Positions 7,744 to 15,836 of a DNA stretch of 45,731 nucleotides are shown here, in pieces. The notes below the pieces were generated by a model. The model saw only the letters and a list, made by a program, of their open reading frames with translations, made no database searches and had not been told where the DNA came from. Positions within the stretch are counted from its first letter, which is position 1, and every line of letters starts with the position of its first letter. Origin of the DNA: CAYJPV01 sp964396055 (GTDB taxonomy: Bacteria; Acidobacteriota; Vicinamibacteria; Vicinamibacterales; JAKQTR01); assembly GCA_964396055.1 (NCBI GenBank), contig CAYNDV010000022.1:1-45731 (forward strand), in the 5' to 3' direction. A program made the translations under genes and the position numbers.

Positions 7744-8940
7744 ATGCTGCTGCCGCTCAGCGATGCCCCCAATCCCCGCGGGACGCCCGTGGTCACCTAC
7801 GGGCTGATCGCGGCGAACGTGCTCGTCTACCTCCTCATCACGTTCCCGATGGGCCTGGAGCCGCCGGGCGCCGACGACCCGGCCCTGGTGCCCTACCTGG
7901 AAGTCATCCGCGAGAGCCTGCCGCCGGGCGTGTCCCTGCGCCAGGTGCTGGCGCAGCTGAGCTCCTACGACCTGTTCGTCTTTGAGCACGGGTACAAGCC
8001 TGGCGCGCCCCAGGTACCGGACCTGCTGGTCTCGCTGTTCCTGCACGGCGGGTTCATGCACCTGTTCGGCAACATGCTGTTCCTGTGGATCTACGGGGAC
8101 AACGTCGAGCACCGGCTGGGGCGCCTGCCCTTCCTGTTCTGGTATCTCGTCACCGGGGTGGCGGCCACGCTGGCGTTCGCGCTCTTCGCCGGCGGCTCCC
8201 TGGTGCCCCTGGTCGGCGCGTCGGGCGCCATCTCGGGCGTGCTCGGCTTCTACTTCCTCTGGTTCCCGCGCAACACGGTCCGGATGTTCGTGTTCCTGTT
8301 CCCGTTCTTCATGAACGTGGTAGCCATCCCGGCACGCATCGTCCTGGGCATCTACCTCGTCGTGGACAACTTCCTGCCGTTCCTGTTCACGCAGGGCACG
8401 GGCGGTGGCGGCGTGGCGTACGGCGCCCACATCGGCGGGTTTGTGGCGGGCCTCGGCGTGGCGTGGATGATGGGCCGGCGCGACGTGGCCGCACAGCCGG
8501 ACGAGTACCGGCGCGCGCCGGGGCCGGCCGGCGCGCCGCCATCGTCCGCGCTGGCGGACGCACTCGACCGTGGCGACATGGAGTCCGCCGCGGCGGCGTA
8601 TTTCGCGCTGCCCCCCGAACAGACGCGGCGCGTGCTTGACGAGGCCCACTCACTCGATCTGGCGTCGTGGCTGGCGGCCAACGACCATCCGGAGGCCGCG
8701 CTGCTCGTCTTCCGCCGCCACCTGCGCGACTACCCTGCCGCCGCGTCGGCCGCGCGCGCCCACCTGGGCGCCGGATTGGTGCTCTTCGAGGACCTCGGCC
8801 AGGTGGCGCCCGCCTACCAGCACTTTCTCGACGCGCTCGATCGGACGCCGGATCCCGACACGGCGGCCCGCGCCCGTGCGGCGCTCGAGCAGATCGCCAC
8901 GTTGCAGAAGTACCAACTCGGGACTAGACGCCGGGAGTGA
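7744..8940 (+). CDS. Rhomboid-family intramembrane serine protease with C-terminal helical (TPR-like) extension
   Basis: Rhomboids cut membrane proteins inside the bilayer with a Ser-His dyad. The 398-residue product has the conserved HGGFMHLFGNMLFLW segment near residues 100-114, nucleophile S160 in GASGAISG, and H229 in YGAHIGGFVAG. About six hydrophobic helices lie between residues 18 and 245. Residues 265-398 are soluble and helical, with repeated Ala-rich pairs (LPPEQTRRVLDEAH, ASWLAANDHPEAALLVFRRHL, GAGLVLFEDLGQVAPAYQHFLDAL), which looks like a short TPR array. A catalytic rhomboid with a cytoplasmic docking tail is inferred. No clear ribosome site precedes the ATG. It is tail-to-tail with the DUF1858 gene, overlapping by 17 bases. 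Confidence 0.88.
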   Translation: MLLPLSDAPNPRGTPVVTYGLIAANVLVYLLITFPMGLEPPGADDPALVPYLEVIRESLPPGVSLRQVLAQLSSYDLFVFEHGYKPGAPQVPDLLVSLFLHGGFMHLFGNMLFLWIYGDNVEHRLGRLPFLFWYLVTGVAATLAFALFAGGSLVPLVGASGAISGVLGFYFLWFPRNTVRMFVFLFPFFMNVVAIPARIVLGIYLVVDNFLPFLFTQGTGGGGVAYGAHIGGFVAGLGVAWMMGRRDVAAQPDEYRRAPGPAGAPPSSALADALDRGDMESAAAAYFALPPEQTRRVLDEAHSLDLASWLAANDHPEAALLVFRRHLRDYPAAASAARAHLGAGLVLFEDLGQVAPAYQHFLDALDRTPDPDTAARARAALEQIATLQKYQLGTRRRE

Positions 8941-9433
8941 AGTACGTCCGCACGATCGCGCCATCCCAGCGGGAGGCGGTCTGAAAGCCCCGCGACCGCG
9001 CCATGTCCACCAGCGGCGCCGGCACGAACGGCGTGATGAGTTCGAACACCTCGCCGGGCGCCAGCCCGGCGAGCGCCTGCATCACGTCCTGCACGGGGTG
9101 CGCGCCGGCCGCCAGCATGGGTCGCGCATCGAGCGACACGGTCCGCGTGGCGCCCGCCACCCAGGCCGGGCTCTCGTCGGCAGATGCGGCCGCCGGGATG
9201 CCCGCCGCTTCGCGCAAGGCCGTGATCAGGGATCCGAGCGGCACCTCCCCGCGGGCCGCCAGCTGGTGAAGCGTGAGCGTCCGCGTCACTGCGTCACGCA
9301 CCGCGGGCGACGCCAGGGCCTTGAAGGACGGCACGAGGCACCCCAGCGGCTCGTCCAGCTGCGGATAGTGGCGCAGCAGCTCGGCCACGGTCAGGTCGGG
9401 GCTGATGGCGGGCGCGGCGTGTTCACTGCACAT
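8924..9433 (-). CDS. DUF1858-DUF2249 two-domain protein
   Basis: A 169-residue cytoplasmic protein. The N-terminal 75 residues match the DUF1858 pattern (ISPDLTVAELLRHYPQLDEPLG, seen in parts, with LGCLVPSFKALASP), a small domain often found with hemerythrin or DUF438 modules. The C-terminal part (about residues 100-165: VSLDARPMLAAGAHPVQDVM, LAPGEVFELITPFVPAPL, ARSRGF) matches DUF2249, a small TusA-like fold. The gene starts at the ATG at 9433 and overlaps the end of the DUF438 gene by 11 bases, so the two are co-translated. DUF1858, DUF2249, DUF438 and hemerythrin domains often occur together in anaerobic or nitric-oxide-related contexts; the exact role is unknown. Confidence 0.82.
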   Translation of the reverse strand: MCSEHAAPAISPDLTVAELLRHYPQLDEPLGCLVPSFKALASPAVRDAVTRTLTLHQLAARGEVPLGSLITALREAAGIPAAASADESPAWVAGATRTVSLDARPMLAAGAHPVQDVMQALAGLAPGEVFELITPFVPAPLVDMARSRGFQTASRWDGAIVRTYFTPGV

Positions 9434-10682
9434 GGCTGGTCCCTTCGTCGGCATAGTGGAGCAGGCGCTGCTCGCCGGTGAGCGCGCGTTTGGCGGTGAG
9501 ATCCTGGCTGACCTCGAGGCAGCCGAGGTACGCCCCTTCCCCGTCCCGCAGGGCGAAATACTCGATCGACAGGAACCGCCCCTTCATCGTGATCCAGAAC
9601 GACGCGTGATCGTGGGCGCCCGACTTGAAGTCGTGGAGGATCCGCTCGACGATGTCCACACTGGAGGGCGGGTGGCAGTACTGCACCTTGCGCCCCAGGA
9701 TGGCCCGGCTCCGCGAGAAGATCCGCTCCCGGCCCTGGGTGAAGTACCGCACGGTGTCGTCCCTGTCGACGAAGGTCAGGTCGAACGGAATCGTGTTCAG
9801 GATCGCCTGGAGCTCGACGGGCGTCATGCTGCCGGAGGGCAGCTGCAGCCGCGTCCCGTCGGACGCCGCGCCGGGTCCGGGGTCGTCGGCCCCGCCCCCT
9901 CCCGCCGGCGACCAGTCGTCGGACGGATCCACCAGGCAATAGCCGTACTCCAGGCTCTGGCGCTTGATCGCGAACCACGCCGCGTCATCGAGCGTGTCGA
10001 GGCACATCGGCAGGAGGATCTGCTCCTCCTTCGCCACCATGTCGGCCACCGCCTGCGACGCGGGCCGCAGGACGAGCTGCGCCAGGGCCGCAGCCTCCTC
10101 CATCGAGGGCACCGCGGCCGCGTCCAGCGCCGCGATCGCGCCCTTCAGCAGCGCACGCGTCTCGTCGTGCTTGCCCCACATCACCTTGGGCGGCCCGGTG
10201 ATGCCCTTCTGCTCGAGGTACGGGAACAGCAGGTGCTCCTTCCGGAGGTAGTGCTTGTCCACGTCCATCAGGCTGTTGAACCGCAGCCGGATGGCCCCCA
10301 TCGTCTCGCCCGGATCGACGCCGCCGGCCGCGAGGGTCGCGTACAGGCGTTCGAGTTCCTGCACCTCCCACGTCAAGGCCTGGTTCTCCTGGCGGAAGGT
10401 GTGAACCGGGTGCCCGGGAGGCGCCTCCGTCGCCTGCCCGGCGTCGATGGTCCCGTTGAGGACCGCGCTGTGCAGGTCGCACAGTTTCAGCACCTCTTCG
10501 GTGGGCAGGCCTTCGTTGATCAATTCCTGCTCGGCCACCACCACGTCGCCGTACGGCACCTGGCCCAGCATGCGGATGAGCTGCACCCGGACGGCTGCCG
10601 CCGACTCGCCGGCATGCAGCTGGCGGATGAGGTGCTTCAGGGTGTCTCTGCGCCGCGTCGCGTTGTCGATGAGTTCGCTCAT
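9423..10682 (-). CDS. DUF438 - hemerythrin HHE - PAS domain protein
   Basis: A 419-residue protein with the typical order: DUF438 at residues 10-75 (TLKHLIRQLHAGESAAAVR), a hemerythrin-like HHE region at about 85-250 (the LYATLA helix, DKHYLRKEHLLFPYLE, WGKHDETR, then AKEEQILLPM), and a C-terminal PAS domain at about 300-405 (LNTIPFDLTFVDRDDTVRYF, YCHPPSSVDIVERIL). The HHE region probably holds a diiron centre, and the PAS may bind heme or another ligand; proteins of this build are thought to sense or react with O2 or NO. The start at 10682 is taken because it begins the DUF438 domain and a GGAG lies upstream. It is the first gene of a two-gene operon with the DUF1858-DUF2249 gene. Confidence 0.87.
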   Translation of the reverse strand: MSELIDNATRRRDTLKHLIRQLHAGESAAAVRVQLIRMLGQVPYGDVVVAEQELINEGLPTEEVLKLCDLHSAVLNGTIDAGQATEAPPGHPVHTFRQENQALTWEVQELERLYATLAAGGVDPGETMGAIRLRFNSLMDVDKHYLRKEHLLFPYLEQKGITGPPKVMWGKHDETRALLKGAIAALDAAAVPSMEEAAALAQLVLRPASQAVADMVAKEEQILLPMCLDTLDDAAWFAIKRQSLEYGYCLVDPSDDWSPAGGGGADDPGPGAASDGTRLQLPSGSMTPVELQAILNTIPFDLTFVDRDDTVRYFTQGRERIFSRSRAILGRKVQYCHPPSSVDIVERILHDFKSGAHDHASFWITMKGRFLSIEYFALRDGEGAYLGCLEVSQDLTAKRALTGEQRLLHYADEGTSHVQ

Positions 10683-10804
10683 GGGTCTCCGGCTCTCGCG
10701 GCCCCCGCCGCGTCCGACCTCCTGATTGTCGGAGACATTCCACCCGGACGGTATGACGGCGGTCAGGCCGCCGCGTCTTCCCAACGGGCGGGACTCGCGG
10801 GTAA

Positions 10805-11086
10805 GACGAGGCCTTCCCCGGCAATCTGGCGAGGAGGAGCCCCCAGGCGGGCCACATCCACGCCGGGGCCGCCGGCACCAACGGACCGCCGGTGGTGGAC
10901 CTCGGCCTGACGCCGGCGGCGCCGCTGCTGACGCCGACGGGCTCGCTGCTCATCACGCTGTCGGGCATCAATGTGCCCACCAACGTGGCCGAGGCCATCA
11001 TGGCCAACCCCGCTGGCTACTACGTGAACCTGCACTCGGCGGTGAACCCGGGTGGCGTGATCCGCGGCCAGCTCGTCCGGCAGTAA
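10805..11086 (+). pseudogene. C-terminal remnant of a CHRD-domain protein
   Basis: The frame downstream of the TAA at 10802-10804 encodes GHIHAGAAGTNGPPVVDLGL and later PAGYYVNLHSAVNPGGVIRG, which are the two hallmark segments of the CHRD domain, ending at a TAA at 11084-11086. The first half of the domain (the strands before AGHIHAG) is missing, there is no signal peptide, and no plausible start codon precedes the HIHAG segment in frame; only a GTG at 10892 lies inside the domain. This is best read as a decayed gene. The 120 bases upstream (10683-10804) hold the start region of the DUF438 gene and nothing else recognisable. Confidence 0.7.
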
Positions 11087-11113
11087 ACCCGTGCGCCGGC
11101 GGCGCGGAGTGGC

Positions 11114-11119
11114 TATTCT
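11114..11119 (+). promoter_or_regulatory. -10 box (TATTCT) 6 bases before the TonB-receptor ATG
   Basis: TATTCT is followed by six bases and the ATG at 11126, so transcription would begin at or next to the start codon. There is no ribosome site in the interval. Confidence 0.45.
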
Positions 11120-11125
11120 CTGCCC

Positions 11126-13435
11126 ATGCGCCGCCGGCACCGCAAGCCTGCGGCCGCGCGGATCGCGGCCGTGCTCATCACCCTGCACCTCGCGACCGGC
11201 GGGCTGTGTGCGGCGGGTGATGCCAGCGCGGCCGGGGCCCAGCACGCGCCGGCGGAGCCCGCCACCATCCGCGGGCTTGTCGTCGACGGGCGCACCGACC
11301 AACCCCTGGCCCGCGTGCAGGTCCGCCTGGCTGACACGGTCCGGGCCGCCACGTCCGGCGCCGACGGCCGGTTCGCAATCGGCGGCGTGCCACCCGGGTC
11401 CTACGTGCTGACGGCGTCGATCGTCAGCTACGCCCTGGTGCGGCGGTCCGTCACCGTGGCCCCGGGGGCGGTCCTGGACGTCACCATCGTGCTCACCGCG
11501 GGCACGGGCACCTACGAAGAAACCGTCGACGTGGTGGCCCCGGTCTTCGAATCGCGGGAACCAGGCGCCGTAACCGAGCAGGTCCTCACGGCCAGCGAAC
11601 TGCAGGACCTGCGCGGCATGGTGGCCGACGATCCCCTGCGGGCCGCCCAGGCCGTGCCGGGAGTGACAGCCACGGACGACTTCTCGGCGGAGTTCTCGGC
11701 GCGCGGGAGCGGGCCCGGCTTCACGAACATCGTGCTCGACGGAGTCCCGGCGGCGTCGGTGCTGCTGCACGCGGTCGAGGGCCGCGACGATACCGGATCG
11801 GTGGCCCGGATCAACACCGACGTGCTGGCGCAAGCCACGGTCCTGCTCGGGGCGTACCCGCAGCGTTACGGCGACCGCCTGGGCGCGCAGCTGGAGTTCG
11901 TCTCACGGGAGGGGTCCCGGGACGGATTCCACGTGCGCGGCATCGTCAGCACCGTGGCGGCATCGGCCGTGGCTGAAGGCCCACTGGCCGGCGGCCGGGG
12001 CTCGTGGCTGGCGGCGTTTCGACAGAGCTACATCGACTGGGTCATCCGGCGGATCGACCCCGCCAGCCGCAGTGTGCTCGGATTCTCGGACGCGTTCGGC
12101 AAGCTGGCGTTCGATCTGACGCCGCGCCACCAGGTCTCCCTGACGGCCGTGGCGGGCCGCGCCCGCTACGAGGAGGACGACACCACGCCCGGCGCGAACT
12201 CGCTGGCCACGGCCACCAGCCGCGGAGGCCTGGCCATCCTCGGTCTGCGATCCACGGGCTCGTCATGGCTGCTGCATCAACGCCTGTTCGTGACCACCAA
12301 CCGGTTCGCGAACGACCGGGCCGACGGAGAGGATCTCGGCTGGGGCCGGCGGGGCGACGTCGGGTATCGTGCCGACGTGGCGCGGACCTGGGGCCCCCGC
12401 GTCGCGCTCGATGCGGGAGGCCACATCCGGCGCTCGGGCGAGCGCACGCAACTCTGGATGCTGGACAGGCGCGTACCGCCGCGGCGCGTCACCGAGGAAT
12501 CCGTGGACGCGGGCGTCTGGCACGGCGGCGGCTACGGGCAGGTACGGTGGGCGCCAGCCGGCGGCGTCGCGCTCGCCGCCGGCACCCGGGTGGACGCCAC
12601 CGACGCGACGCATGCAGTGGCGTTCTCGCCCTGGGTGCAGGTGGCGCAGGCCCTGGGGGGCGGGTTCCGGTGGACGGCCGGCACGGGGCAGTACTACCAG
12701 ACACCGGCGTTCGATCAGATCGTCGGGGTGCACGGCGGAGGCGCGTGGCTGCCGCCGCAGTCGGCGTGGCACGCGGACGCCAGCCTCGAACAGGTCATCG
12801 GCGCGCGCACGCGGTGGGCGGTGACGCTCTACAACCGCGAGGAGCGGGACGTGGCGTGGGCGGCCGGGCTCGAACCCCGGGCGCCAGGCGGGCTGGTGCC
12901 CTACAATCCGTTCGCGGTGTACGCCGGCCGGCTGGAGGGGTACGCACGCGGCATCGAGGTGGTGCTCCAGCGCCGCGATCCGAACGGCCTGTCAGGCTGG
13001 GCGGCGTACGCGTACGGCCGGTCGCGGTACCGCGATCCGGCCACGGGCGAGTCGTTCGACGGCGACTACGACCAGCGCCACAGCGTGAACCTGTATGGCA
13101 GCCTGCGGCTCTGGTCCAGGACCACCGCCATCGCCCGGTTCCGGGCTGGCACCAACATCCCCGTGCGAGGGTACTACCAGGCCACCGGGCTCACCGACAA
13201 CGACGGGCTCCCCACGTTCGTGCTCGGCCCGGCCCGCAACGTGGCCCGCCTGCCCGACTACGCCCGGCTCGATCTGCGCGTGAACCACGCGTTCACGTTC
13301 TCGACGCGCCGACTCACGCTGTTCGTCGAACTGATCAACGTGCTGAACCGGACCAATGCCGGGCTCTCCGGCGGCCGCAGCATCGAGAAACTGCTGCCCT
13401 TCATTCCGGCAGCGGGCTTCCTGGTCGAGTTCTGA
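11126..13435 (+). CDS. TonB-dependent outer-membrane receptor with N-terminal carboxypeptidase-regulatory-like domain
   Basis: A 769-residue outer-membrane protein. A basic signal region with a hydrophobic stretch covers residues 1-30. Residues 45-125 form a CarboxypepD_reg-like Ig-fold domain (TIRGLVVDGRTDQPLARVQV, in parts, and FAIGGVPPGSYVLTAS). A plug domain follows at about 140-270 (DDPLRAAQAVPGVTATDDFSAEF, in parts, and NIVLDGVPAAS), then a beta-barrel rich in alternating aromatic strands, ending in Phe as is usual for barrel proteins. The plug wording is that of the Acidobacteriota/Bacteroidota type, not a siderophore receptor of enteric type; substrate unknown. It is probably transcribed alone; the prolyl oligopeptidase gene converges on its end 40 bases later, which hints at peptide use but does not prove it. 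Confidence 0.88.
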   Translation: MRRRHRKPAAARIAAVLITLHLATGGLCAAGDASAAGAQHAPAEPATIRGLVVDGRTDQPLARVQVRLADTVRAATSGADGRFAIGGVPPGSYVLTASIVSYALVRRSVTVAPGAVLDVTIVLTAGTGTYEETVDVVAPVFESREPGAVTEQVLTASELQDLRGMVADDPLRAAQAVPGVTATDDFSAEFSARGSGPGFTNIVLDGVPAASVLLHAVEGRDDTGSVARINTDVLAQATVLLGAYPQRYGDRLGAQLEFVSREGSRDGFHVRGIVSTVAASAVAEGPLAGGRGSWLAAFRQSYIDWVIRRIDPASRSVLGFSDAFGKLAFDLTPRHQVSLTAVAGRARYEEDDTTPGANSLATATSRGGLAILGLRSTGSSWLLHQRLFVTTNRFANDRADGEDLGWGRRGDVGYRADVARTWGPRVALDAGGHIRRSGERTQLWMLDRRVPPRRVTEESVDAGVWHGGGYGQVRWAPAGGVALAAGTRVDATDATHAVAFSPWVQVAQALGGGFRWTAGTGQYYQTPAFDQIVGVHGGGAWLPPQSAWHADASLEQVIGARTRWAVTLYNREERDVAWAAGLEPRAPGGLVPYNPFAVYAGRLEGYARGIEVVLQRRDPNGLSGWAAYAYGRSRYRDPATGESFDGDYDQRHSVNLYGSLRLWSRTTAIARFRAGTNIPVRGYYQATGLTDNDGLPTFVLGPARNVARLPDYARLDLRVNHAFTFSTRRLTLFVELINVLNRTNAGLSGGRSIEKLLPFIPAAGFLVEF

Positions 13436-13451
13436 CGGAGGGCGCGGCCCG

Positions 13452-13469
13452 GGCCGGCGGGCGCCGGCC
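13452..13469. terminator. GC hairpin between convergent TonB-receptor and prolyl oligopeptidase genes
   Basis: GGCCGGCG (13452-13459) and CGCCGGCC (13462-13469) are perfect arms in the 40-base space between the two stop codons. No T tract on either side; possible bidirectional U-less terminator. Confidence 0.4.
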
Positions 13470-13475
13470 GACGGG

Positions 13476-15614
13476 CTACGTCGGCACCGGCAGCCGCATG
13501 CCGAGTTCGCGGACCAGGAACCCGTAGCTGTCGGCGTGTTCGTCGATCTGCTGGTCGGTCGACTTGCCGGCGCCGTGGCCGGCCCTGGTCTCGATGCGGA
13601 TCAGCGCGGGGGCGGGGCCGGCCTGGGCCGCCTGGAGCGCGGCCGCGAACTTGAAACTGTGCGCCGGCACCACCCGATCGTCGTGGTCGGCGGTGGTGAT
13701 GAAGGTGGCCGGGTACTTCGTGCCGGGCTCGAGATTGTGGAGCGGTGAGTACCTGATATTGAGCTCGACACCCTCTTTCGTCTCGGGGTCGCCGTAGTCC
13801 GACTTCCAGGCCCAGCCGATCGTGAAGTGGTGGTAGCGCAGCATGTCCATGACGCCGACGGCGGGCAGCGCCGCCCCGAACAGGTCCGGGCGCTGTGTCA
13901 GGCAGGCGCCCACCAGGAGACCGCCGTTGCTGCCGCCGGCGATGGCCAGTTTCGGCGTCGAGGTGTACCGCTCGCGGATCAGGTACTCGGCCGCCGCGAT
14001 GAAATCGTCGAAGACGTTCTGCTTCTGCGCCAGGCGTCCCGCGTCGTACCACGCCTGCCCGTACTCACCGCCGCCGCGCAGGTTGGCCACCGCGTAGATG
14101 CCGCCCATCTCGAGCCACGCCGCGGCGGCGGGCGAGAACGCCGGGGTGAGCGGGATATTGAACCCGCCGTACCCGTAGAGATACGTGGGCTGACGCCCGT
14201 CGCGCGCGAGGCCCTTCCGGAAGGTCAGGAACATCGGCACCTTCGTGCCGTCCTTCGAGGGGTAGAACACCTGGACCGTCTCGAAGGCCGCCGCGTCGAA
14301 GTCGACCTTCGGCTGCCGGAAGACGCTTGTCGCGCCGGCAACGACGTCGAAGCGGAAGATCGTCGTGGGATACGTGTACGACGTGAAGGCGTAGAACGCC
14401 TCGGTGTGCGCCCGGCGGCCGCTGAGGCCGGACACCGATCCCAGGGTCGGCAGCGCCACCTCCGCGCGTGGCGCCCCGTCGAGGGCGAACAGCCGCAATC
14501 TCGAGTGCGCGTCCACCATCCAGGTCGTGACGAAGGCGCCGTGCACCATCGTCACGCCGTCCAGCACGTCGCGCCCCGGGGCCTCGGGGATGAGGGTGCG
14601 CCAGGAGCCGGGCGCGGGATCGCGGCGGTCGATCGCGACGAGGCGGTACCGCGGCGCGGCGAGGTTCGTCAGCACGTAGAACGTGTCGCCGTCGTTGCCC
14701 ACCACCGTGTACGCCGCGTCGAAGCGATCGAGGAAGGGCGCGATGGCCCCGGGCGGGTCCGTCAGATCGCGCACGAACACGCGGTTCCGGTTGTCGGTCC
14801 CTTCGGTCTGATACACGAGCAGGAACCGGCCATCGTCGGTGATGTCGGTGCCGAATCCCCAGTCGGGCTGATCGGGCCGCGCCAGCACGAGGGTGTCCCG
14901 CTCCTGGGCGTCGCCGACGCGGTGGAAGCAGATCTTCTGGTGCTTGTTGACGGCCTGCAGGCGGTGGCCGTCGGCCGGCGCGTCGTAGCGGGCGTAGAAG
15001 AAGCCGGTCCCGTCCTTGAGCCAGGTGGCGCCGCTGAACTTCGCCCACTCGATCACGTCAGGCAGGTCGCGGTTGGTGGCAACCTCCCGGACGCGCCACT
15101 CCTGCCAGTCGGAGCCGGAGACCGACCGCGCGTAGGCCGCGTAGCGTCCGTCGTCGGAGAACGACAGGCCCGCGATGGCGACGGTGCCGTCCGACGACCA
15201 GGTGTTCGGGTCGAGCAGGACCTCGGGTTCGCCATCGAGCGATCGGCTCTTGTAGATGACGGCCTGGGCCTGGAGTCCCGAGTTGCGGGTGAAGATGTAC
15301 CAGGGGCCTTCGCGCGACGGGACGCCGTACCGCTCGTAATTCCACAACTGCGTCAGGCGGGCCTTGATGGCCGCGCGTTCCGGGATGCCGGCCAGGTACG
15401 CGCCCGTGAGGGCGTTCTGTGCGGTGATCCAGGCGCGCGTGTCAGGCGACTCGGCGTCCTCGAGCCACCGGTACGGGTCGGCAACCGTCGTGCCGAAGAG
15501 CGTGTCGACGTGCGGTCCCTTCTTCGACTCGGGGTACGCGAACGGCCGCTCCTGGGCCGACAGGTTCGGGAACAGGGACATGAGCGTGACCAGGGCGAGG
15601 ACAGGGACCCGCAT
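13476..15614 (-). CDS. Secreted prolyl oligopeptidase (peptidase family S9A)
   Basis: Cleaves short peptides after proline. The 712-residue product has a signal peptide (hydrophobic residues 3-20), an N-terminal segment and seven-bladed propeller (DPYRWLED at about 47-54; repeated blade motifs to about 425), and a C-terminal alpha/beta-hydrolase domain. The catalytic triad is visible: S562 in GGSNGG, the aspartate pair D645/D646 in DHDDRVVP, and H680 in GHGAGKS. Length and spacing match family S9A closely. A CATAAT -10-like box lies at 15650-15645 on the minus strand and a GAGGT just upstream of the ATG. A role in periplasmic or extracellular peptide breakdown is inferred. It is a monocistronic unit, divergent from the CsgG-like gene. 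Confidence 0.95.
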   Translation of the reverse strand: MRVPVLALVTLMSLFPNLSAQERPFAYPESKKGPHVDTLFGTTVADPYRWLEDAESPDTRAWITAQNALTGAYLAGIPERAAIKARLTQLWNYERYGVPSREGPWYIFTRNSGLQAQAVIYKSRSLDGEPEVLLDPNTWSSDGTVAIAGLSFSDDGRYAAYARSVSGSDWQEWRVREVATNRDLPDVIEWAKFSGATWLKDGTGFFYARYDAPADGHRLQAVNKHQKICFHRVGDAQERDTLVLARPDQPDWGFGTDITDDGRFLLVYQTEGTDNRNRVFVRDLTDPPGAIAPFLDRFDAAYTVVGNDGDTFYVLTNLAAPRYRLVAIDRRDPAPGSWRTLIPEAPGRDVLDGVTMVHGAFVTTWMVDAHSRLRLFALDGAPRAEVALPTLGSVSGLSGRRAHTEAFYAFTSYTYPTTIFRFDVVAGATSVFRQPKVDFDAAAFETVQVFYPSKDGTKVPMFLTFRKGLARDGRQPTYLYGYGGFNIPLTPAFSPAAAAWLEMGGIYAVANLRGGGEYGQAWYDAGRLAQKQNVFDDFIAAAEYLIRERYTSTPKLAIAGGSNGGLLVGACLTQRPDLFGAALPAVGVMDMLRYHHFTIGWAWKSDYGDPETKEGVELNIRYSPLHNLEPGTKYPATFITTADHDDRVVPAHSFKFAAALQAAQAGPAPALIRIETRAGHGAGKSTDQQIDEHADSYGFLVRELGMRLPVPT

Positions 15615-15721
15615 CGAGCACCTCGTTCGGAGAGGGCTTCCCGGATTATGGCAGCGCCCGCGTCGGGCGTCGAGGCGCCCGGCCGGTACCGGTCCGGTGC
15701 CGGGGCCGCATACGACGGCGA

Positions 15722-15758
15722 TTGACAGGTCCCGCGCCCGCCGCTAAGCTCAGGCTTA
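15722..15758 (+). promoter_or_regulatory. Sigma-70-type promoter with overlapping inverted repeat for the CsgG-like operon
   Basis: TTGACA at 15722-15727, a 17-base spacer, and TAAGCT at 15745-15750. The -10 and start region form the inverted repeat TAAGC-TCAG-GCTTA (15745-15758), a possible repressor site. Transcription would start near 15757, giving a leader of about 80 bases. This is the best-matched promoter in the window. Confidence 0.65.
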
Positions 15759-15836
15759 CCCTCAGCGCAACGCGGGCGCTTGCCGGCGGCCCCCAGTGAG
15801 CCACTTGGCCGCGCCGTACTATCCGGAGGAACGTCG

